This document shows, one piece after another, positions 58,304-64,000 of a stretch of DNA of 64,000 bases. Source of the DNA: Actinostola sp. cb2023 (Eukaryota > Cnidaria > Anthozoa > Actiniaria > Actinostolidae). Location: assembly GCA_033675265.1 (NCBI GenBank), contig JAUJYZ010000813.1, forward strand, positions 186,001-250,000, given 5' to 3'. The translations under genes were made by a program, and so were the position numbers. Numbering within the stretch: the stretch's first letter is position 1; every line of letters begins with the position of its first letter. The notes under the pieces are model-generated. The model worked only from the letters and a program-made list of their open reading frames with translations. It had not been told where the DNA came from and searched no databases.

Positions 58304-59926
58304 TCACCCAACCACATTACCTAGATCAGTTTGACTATTAAAACCCCCTTTCACTATAGGGGTCTTCCAGTCTTTACCATACCAGTTCTCTAACTCATAA
58401 TACTTTTCTTTCACTGTCAGATATTCATCTCCATCAATAAATACAGTGGATGAACCATTCCACCACAAATCCCAGCCAGGATAAAAGTCAGTGTACCCTC
58501 TAGTTCTCCAATCAGTTTTGTGAAATGGTGAAAGGCCTTGAATTGATTTTACAATCTCTGGGCTGAAGAAGCTATCTCCTTGAAGGTCCAACTCTCCATT
58601 GAAGAAATCAGAAGTTTTGATGTTTAGATGAGGTGGCATTAAGGGAATCAATCGAGGCATCCCCATAAAGGATTTACTCGATATGTGATATTTGTCTGTG
58701 AAATATATTTGCAGTGCGTCATAACTACTGCTGTTACGACAAATTTTATATTCAGTGGTTAAATCGATATCAGAAGTATATGGAATAATTGCACCACTTC
58801 GCTCGGCACCCAACAGTGTACCATAAAGAAGCCTGTATTTTATTCCAAGCTTGGTGAAGACTGCAACAATATCTTTCAGCATCTTTGCTAGCACCACACT
58901 ACAACAAATAGGTTGGCCAATTTGAGGTAGTGTGATTGGTTGGATGTAAGGCTCTTCTTTGCAATGTCTATCCGTAGCAACACACCGTGTCCATTCTATT
59001 CTATCTTCCATTATAATACGAAGTACCCCATGAGTGAGGCCAAAATGAGAGTACTCAGGGAAGTCTCCTGACCCTTCCAGGTTGCCCCTGTCTGCATAAA
59101 ACAGTTCATCGCTGAAGAAACAATTTCCAAATTTCCCTAGCTTTAGCTGGCCTTTTGAACGCAGGAAAAAATCCAATAAGGAAAGACGTCCAAAGTCCTG
59201 ACGTAGGCCTTTCAGCTTCATAAATTTCTCTTTTCTCATAATGAAAGGCCCGTTGTATAAATTACACAATTGAAGCACGTTTGTATTGTTATGCAGCTCA
59301 TGATCACTCGTGCCTTTGAATTGGAATTTCAAATATTTAATTCTCCCACTGTTTCTAATCTGAATACTCCACTCTCTCCTTGCGAAATTGCACCAAGTTG
59401 TATTAAATAAACCTTTCCACGTTTCGCGATGTATACTATTCAGTGTTTGTATTTTGCGTGGCAGACACGCAACACTATCCAATTCGTCCAGAGTGTTTAA
59501 AACGCTCCCTGCTATGCTAGATGCTCGCCTGTCGTCTGGGTGTAACGATCCTTTGTCGTTTTTCATCCGATGAGGAATGACCAGGACAAATTTACCATTT
59601 GAATCTGTAGGAATACCAGCATATGAATCAACAACATCAAACAGTGACTCAAATGTTTCCTTTAGAGGTTCGAAATTGACACTGACAGTATTATTCTCTT
59701 CTCCATCCAAAACATCTTGGAACGGAGGAAAGCTGACAGCTTCTTGGGTCGTCTTCAATTCATATTTCGTGGACGATTCTTCGTTGTTATTTTCTGGACG
59801 AAGCCAAAGAAGAGTCAGCAGATTTACAGTAAGCACCCACACAAGCACAACGCCGGTGACTTTCGCAAGCTTCCTCTTTCCAAAACACCTACGTAGAACG
59901 GCCAGAACACCGCGAAATCCAGGCAT
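58304..59926 (-). CDS. LicD/FKRP-like type II membrane transferase, single exon
   Basis: 540 residues without an intron. Residues 1-22 are basic and cytoplasmic. 23-42 (VTGVVLVWVLTVNLLTLLWL) form one membrane anchor, giving type II topology as in Golgi transferases. The luminal part has several N-glycosylation sequons (e.g. NNT at 78-80 and 213-215, NTT 175-177, NGS 490-492). Residues 366-389 hold LLYGTLLGAERSG and then DIDL (DID 386-388), the nucleotidyltransferase-fold signature of the LicD/fukutin/FKRP family with the metal-binding DxD. The end KYYELENWYGKDWKTP (509-523) is the usual C-terminal LicD motif. Vertebrate relatives FKRP and FKTN transfer ribitol phosphate to dystroglycan glycans and bacterial LicD transfers phosphocholine; the substrate here cannot be told. 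The N-terminal 300 residues are not recognised. Start: the first ATG places the anchor correctly, with basic residues before it. The lack of introns suits either an old retrocopy or a lineage-expanded single-exon family. Confidence 0.85.
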   Translation of the reverse strand: MPGFRGVLAVLRRCFGKRKLAKVTGVVLVWVLTVNLLTLLWLRPENNNEESSTKYELKTTQEAVSFPPFQDVLDGEENNTVSVNFEPLKETFESLFDVVDSYAGIPTDSNGKFVLVIPHRMKNDKGSLHPDDRRASSIAGSVLNTLDELDSVACLPRKIQTLNSIHRETWKGLFNTTWCNFARREWSIQIRNSGRIKYLKFQFKGTSDHELHNNTNVLQLCNLYNGPFIMRKEKFMKLKGLRQDFGRLSLLDFFLRSKGQLKLGKFGNCFFSDELFYADRGNLEGSGDFPEYSHFGLTHGVLRIIMEDRIEWTRCVATDRHCKEEPYIQPITLPQIGQPICCSVVLAKMLKDIVAVFTKLGIKYRLLYGTLLGAERSGAIIPYTSDIDLTTEYKICRNSSSYDALQIYFTDKYHISSKSFMGMPRLIPLMPPHLNIKTSDFFNGELDLQGDSFFSPEIVKSIQGLSPFHKTDWRTRGYTDFYPGWDLWWNGSSTVFIDGDEYLTVKEKYYELENWYGKDWKTPIVKGGFNSQTDLGNVVG

Positions 59927-60760
59927 TGCGAATCTAATTCACTTCAGGAGAACCAAAATAAGCTCAGGTGGGATTCAAAGAGCAGTACATTTCTTACGTG
60001 AAAAACATACTGACATCCACTGACCCATATCATGTTTCCTTAGTGAAAAATTGACTAGGGATCGAGGATCGAGGATTATGGACAAAAGGGTCCCCATACC
60101 CTCAAAACTTCGTTCAAACCAAAGGAGAACACTCTATTCTAAACCTGTCATAAAGTTTAGATTAATTCAGCTCTAATAGTAACAGTAAACGACCGCAGAA
60201 GGCATTTATGATTATATTAGGGGAAAATATTGTGTCATCCAGATCCGAAATGTTACCGAGTATCAGGACATTTTTTGGAAAATTAGGATTCGGAGGGGGG
60301 AGGGGGTTGTAAAATTTGGAGAGTTTTCGCTTTTGCGTTTGTGTTTATTTATTTACAGCTGTATATATATTTAGAAACAATATTTACATGTAAGCAGACG
60401 GTTTGAATGGGGCTCTGCGTATACATTACATCACAATAATATATAGAAATAATACAATACGATATTGATACAATACACTTTTGTGTTTTGGCTTTGGGCT
60501 TTTGTGTTTAGAAAACAAGAGTGATTGTCTGATAGTGCGTAATGCCCAGGTTTAAAGTGATTCCAATAAACCAATTACACACCAATACACACTATAAGGC
60601 CTACGGCAAACGTCGAACTAACCATGAACTTAATTCAGTCGAACCTATTAATTTTGTGGATACACTGCATTAAACCTTTATTATTTTTATTATTATTATT
60701 AAATAGGCTGATGGATAGTAATAATATGATGGTCCCGTGATTATAATTTGCTGAGAAGGC
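59927..60760. other. Upstream region of the LicD/FKRP-like gene
   Basis: No second gene and no clear TATA box. It contains a G run at 60,296-60,306, a TTATTATTATTATTA microsatellite near 60,680, and sequence I cannot assign. Confidence 0.4.
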
Positions 60761-60761
60761 T

Positions 60762-61490
60762 TATTAGTCGGGCTTCCTGTGGAAGACCCGACTCTAAAAA
60801 TGCAGAGCAGTCGTATTCTTCGTCTTAGGCTTCAAACCGCCAACTGGGTTCTACAGCGCATGCATGCTCAAACCACATGGCTTATCAAGACGAGACATCG
60901 CACATCGTTTATCTCGTCACGTCCTGAGTATGGAATTTCATGTATTCAGTAGAACTGACATGGTAAATACTCTTGATGATTGTGATATTCTAGCTAGCAA
61001 AAGCTATTCTTGTGCTGGGAGATTTGAGTATTGTACATATACAATACTTTATGATCATTCTAAACCATAGTGCGTAAATGAATTACCTTGCTACTTGTTT
61101 GATGTATTAGTCTAGTTCATAGAGATACGGATTTATCAATCCAGTACCAGTACTGCAAAGGGTTTAGAGATCTTTAGAACTTTAAAAAACGAATCGAAGT
61201 GAGTTGATACACGCAGCCGGCGGTGAAGAGAACAGTTGTAAGGTTTTCAGCCGACCGATAACCGTCGGAGGTAAACCCATATTTACACTTCATCCAAACA
61301 TTGTTTAATCACTCTGCGATGTCTAGTTTATGTATACGGTATTTGTATTTGTATGGATATATTTATGGTAACAAATAAACTATGTCATTGTCATTCATGA
61401 TTCGCTGAGTTTGTGAAATTGCAAGGAAAGCATGTTCTAATCGAGCTCGAGTCACGCAACGACGAGCAACCAAACACTGTTTTAATCGCA
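60762..61490. repeat. AGTCGGGCTTCC-family repeat
   Basis: AGTCGGGCTTCCTGTGGAAG (also at 55,796), TGTACATATACAATACTTTATGATCATTCT (61,033; also near 45,433) and AAGGAAAGCATGTTCTA (also 45,371) show a composite of families found elsewhere in the window. Confidence 0.65.
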
Positions 61491-61491
61491 C

Positions 61492-61786
61492 TAGAGCGCA
61501 AGCACTAAATCCATGAAACAAAATCAAAGTTGTTACTGGGTAATAGTTTTTATTTAGCGACTATTTAGTCGCTATCATCCAACCAGAACATTATTTTTTT
61601 AAATGTCAATACACAAGAGACATCAAATGCACAATAGACTTGCTGTTCATTATGACTTTACTTATCAGAAGCCTTTATTCAAGATCATGTTCTGGTTGGA
61701 TGATAGTGGCTAAATAGTCGCTAAATAATAACTATTAGGCAGTAACAACGTTGATGTTATTTCATGGTTTTAGTGCTTGCGCTCTA
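61492..61786. mobile_element. TAGAGTG-TGAAACA MITE, copy E (long)
   Basis: 295 bp. Arms are TAGAGCG, variable CAAGCACTAAATC, then CATGAAACA. It contains a second inner palindrome (ATCCAACCAGAACAT / ATGTTCTGGTTGGAT), so another foldback is nested or fused. Confidence 0.8.
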
Positions 61787-61810
61787 TAAGATATCTATAT
61801 TTAGTTCAAC

Positions 61811-62460
61811 AAGACGCTCAATGAGCGTACACTCGGGCTTATGACAAAGACAATGTCAGTTGCGTGAGGAGGGACCTGACAATGACTGACAGTTGCGTGA
61901 CGAGGGAGACTATGTATATATGTGTCGGTGAGCATAGATAAAATCTCCGAATCGTATTTCCGTAGCACGTACTTGGAACGTCCAGTTGAGGTTCATATTC
62001 ATGGTCAGACGGTTCTGATAACGTCTTTGGTTTCTTCGTTATCGCAGAGGAAAGTCGAACTTCGTATCTTTGAAACATCCAGTTGATTCAGACTACGGTA
62101 TGATGTGACAAAGCTCGACCAATCTGCTGTCTCTGCCTATACATTGAAAGATCTTGTTCGATTTATCTCGAAATCAGAAAGGAATTATCGATTAAAAATC
62201 AAAAGCTGCTTCTGTTAGATTTAAGATGTGACCTCAAGTACGTTTAAAGACGTACGACAGCGTACCTTGAAGAGTCGGAGATCTTTATCTATGAGTCACC
62301 GACACAAATAGTCTCCCTTGTCACTGAGCGTCTTCTTCTGTAATAGATCACTAAAATCTAAGGACGTTTTGATTTCGATTGTATTTTTGCCGTTCACTGA
62401 CCTGTTTTGAGCGTGGAAATTCTGATCTAAATAGCGCTACGCGGCGGTTCTAAAATTAGG
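61811..62460. mobile_element. AGACGCTCAATGAGCGT element, copy 2, with flank
   Basis: The left end AGACGCTCAATGAGCGTACA and internal GACAATGTCAGTTGCGTGAGG match 43,821. The right part from 62,325 (GAGCGTCTTCTTCTGTAA to GCGCTACGCGGCGGTTCTA) matches 44,888-45,016. Confidence 0.75.
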
Positions 62461-63003
62461 TCGCGTAATAGATGTATGACTCACACAAGGATCACACAAC
62501 TGTAATCGTACTGAATTTTTCAAACGTGGAATAAAATAAACATCCATCGTGAGTTACTGAAAACTGAACTCGACTGGCTCGATTGTTTGCATGACTTCTG
62601 TACATATAGCTTTCTGTCAATAGATGTAGTTACATCGCTGGTCGTGAGTTTAATTATAACTAGAATCCTGACCTTTATAGCTTGAAGATCTACAGCTGCT
62701 TTCAAAACTACGATTCAAATCTACTTGAGTCCTGTGTGTCGTTTGTTTTCGCAATTCCCTTATCTGCTGAGTAATCTTGAAACTCGATACGATTAAATAC
62801 GTCGCATACTTTCTTCATTCTTTGACCAAACAAAACTACTAAAACCGACTAACAAGAGAGCCCATTTTATAACTCGGGCTTCCTTCGGAAGGGCCCGAGT
62901 AAATAGGCTACATTTCATTTAGAAGCCCGAATTCACGCTAGAAGAGCGTCTAGTTGAATTAGTTTTAGGGACTTGGTCCCAGTCCCCTGCTCGTTTTGGT
63001 AAT

Positions 63004-63378
63004 GGCTAATGAGGGTTTATCACATAATTTCAAAACTCATAGGACAAAAAATGATTTAATATCATAGCTGGAAAGAGCTCGTTGAAATTAGTAAAATGTG
63101 AAGTTTGGAAAACATCGCTTTACAAATTGCGAAGATATGAATTTTCAAAAATCGCAATTTTATATGAAAACCTTTGGAAATTACGCTTGGAGGCAACTCT
63201 TGCCTCCAACGAAGGCTTTCGTACACAATTTCGATTTTTGAAAATTCATATCTTCCGTAATTTGTGGAGCGATCTTTTCCAAACTTCACATTTTTACTAA
63301 TTTCAACGAGCTCTTTCCAGCTATGATAATCATTTTTTGTCCTACGAGTTTTGAAATTACGTGATAAACCCTCATTAG
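63004..63378. mobile_element. Foldback MITE (CTAATGAGGGTTTATCAC ends)
   Basis: Arms of about 150 bp carry near-symmetrical frames. It contains TTGGAGGCAACTCTTGCCTCCAA at the centre. Confidence 0.85.
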
Positions 63379-63387
63379 TGACAACTT

Positions 63388-63502
63388 AGGCCTAGTTCAA
63401 ACCAGTTCAAACGTCGTACTTTCCAAGAGCCGTTCTTAATTACTTCAAAAGAAGCCTAAAATGAGAACGGCTTACGATTAGCACGACGTCTGAACTAGGC
63501 CT
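63388..63502. mobile_element. AGGCCTAGTTC MITE
   Basis: AGGCCTAGTTCAAAC (with an ACGTCGT block) pairs with ACGACGTCTGAACTAGGCCT. 115 bp, 9 bp after the preceding foldback. Confidence 0.75.
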
Positions 63503-64000
63503 TAGGATGTCGTGGATCGTTTGGTTGTAGTCCTACACAATGTGCACCAAAAGAATATTATTGATTAACGAGATGACGACGTTCAGTGAAAATACAACTT
63601 TTATTATCAAGAAGAATGTCCATTCATGTCATTACAACTGTTTGGTTTGTTTTCTTCAGGGATTGGATGAGCGTGTAAACGATCCCATCCCTGTAGGAAA
63701 AACATGGTAGGGGAGCTGAGGGTCTTTTCCTAGTTGCGGAAGTCTTAAAAAGCAACATCATGTATCCACAGGACTGCTACCTCTCACTATTCGTAACAAC
63801 ATGTCAGGTCATAAACAAGACACTTTGCATATGATGGACATGACTCTTCAATGACTCTTCAGCCCCGAAATGTTTTCAATGTATTGAATCGGAAACTATT
63901 ATTCAGTTAGAAAATATCAAATCCATAGACTTAGTTATTTACATCTCAGCCATTCTGGCTTATAAAAAGACTGATTAAACTCAAACAAAACAATTAAGCT
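63503..64000. other. Unassigned right edge
   Basis: TTTTCTTCAG at 63,650-63,659 followed by a short open stretch (GLDERVNDPIPVGKTW, stop at 63,708) could be the last exon of a plus-strand gene, but I see no companion exon and do not recognise it. Confidence 0.25.

Overview
This is AT-rich eukaryotic genomic DNA from an early-branching animal. An anthozoan cnidarian such as a coral or sea anemone is my best guess. The grounds are a metazoan, intron-rich CERT gene, a very dense load of short foldback transposons and minisatellites, and a transposon carrying an IS3-like DDE transposase plus a RING-like gene, a pair I associate with cnidarian and fish genomes. There are no operons, ribosome binding sites or prokaryotic features. 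The species assignment is inference.

Region 1-16,370 has no supportable host gene. It holds foldback elements with TTAA duplications (2,910-5,071), a Penelope-like retroelement fragment with a hammerhead-like RNA core (5,486-5,886), and a 7-bp-TSD foldback inserted in a 60-bp array (6,268-7,325). It also holds a pogo-like element swollen by an 18-bp tandem array (7,454-8,167), a 73-bp satellite (8,519-9,530), a 12-bp minisatellite (12,800-13,362), and two inverted, nearly identical 1.18-kb elements (10,964-12,146 and 14,827-16,013).

Region 16,375-26,120 is one 9.7-kb DNA transposon. It has about 350-bp terminal inverted repeats and a 5-bp target duplication (GTCTG). It carries two convergent spliced genes: a RING-like protein (+) with an in-frame stop, and a DDE transposase (-) with a one-base frameshift. 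It is probably a decayed, non-functional copy riddled with younger insertions.

Region 26,121-31,730 is repeats only, including related inverted segments at 27,029-27,195 and 31,195-31,345.

Region 31,886-53,433 (+) is a complete 14-exon gene for the ceramide transfer protein CERT (615 aa: PH, serine-rich motif, FFAT, START). Every splice phase closes. Its introns are full of foldback elements and three large tandem arrays. One array runs right up to a splice acceptor, and another keeps a whole intron open in frame.

Region 53,434-58,300 is repeats. At 58,304-59,926 (-) lies an intact intronless 540-codon gene for a Golgi-type (type II membrane) LicD/FKRP-like transferase. It is convergent with CERT. 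The remainder to 64,000 is repeat copies, several with partners elsewhere in the window.

The two host genes both concern lipid or glycan handling at the ER-Golgi, but nothing in the sequence shows they are co-regulated. The richest material for follow-up is the relation between foldback elements and tandem arrays, and the way arrays have entered CERT splicing signals.
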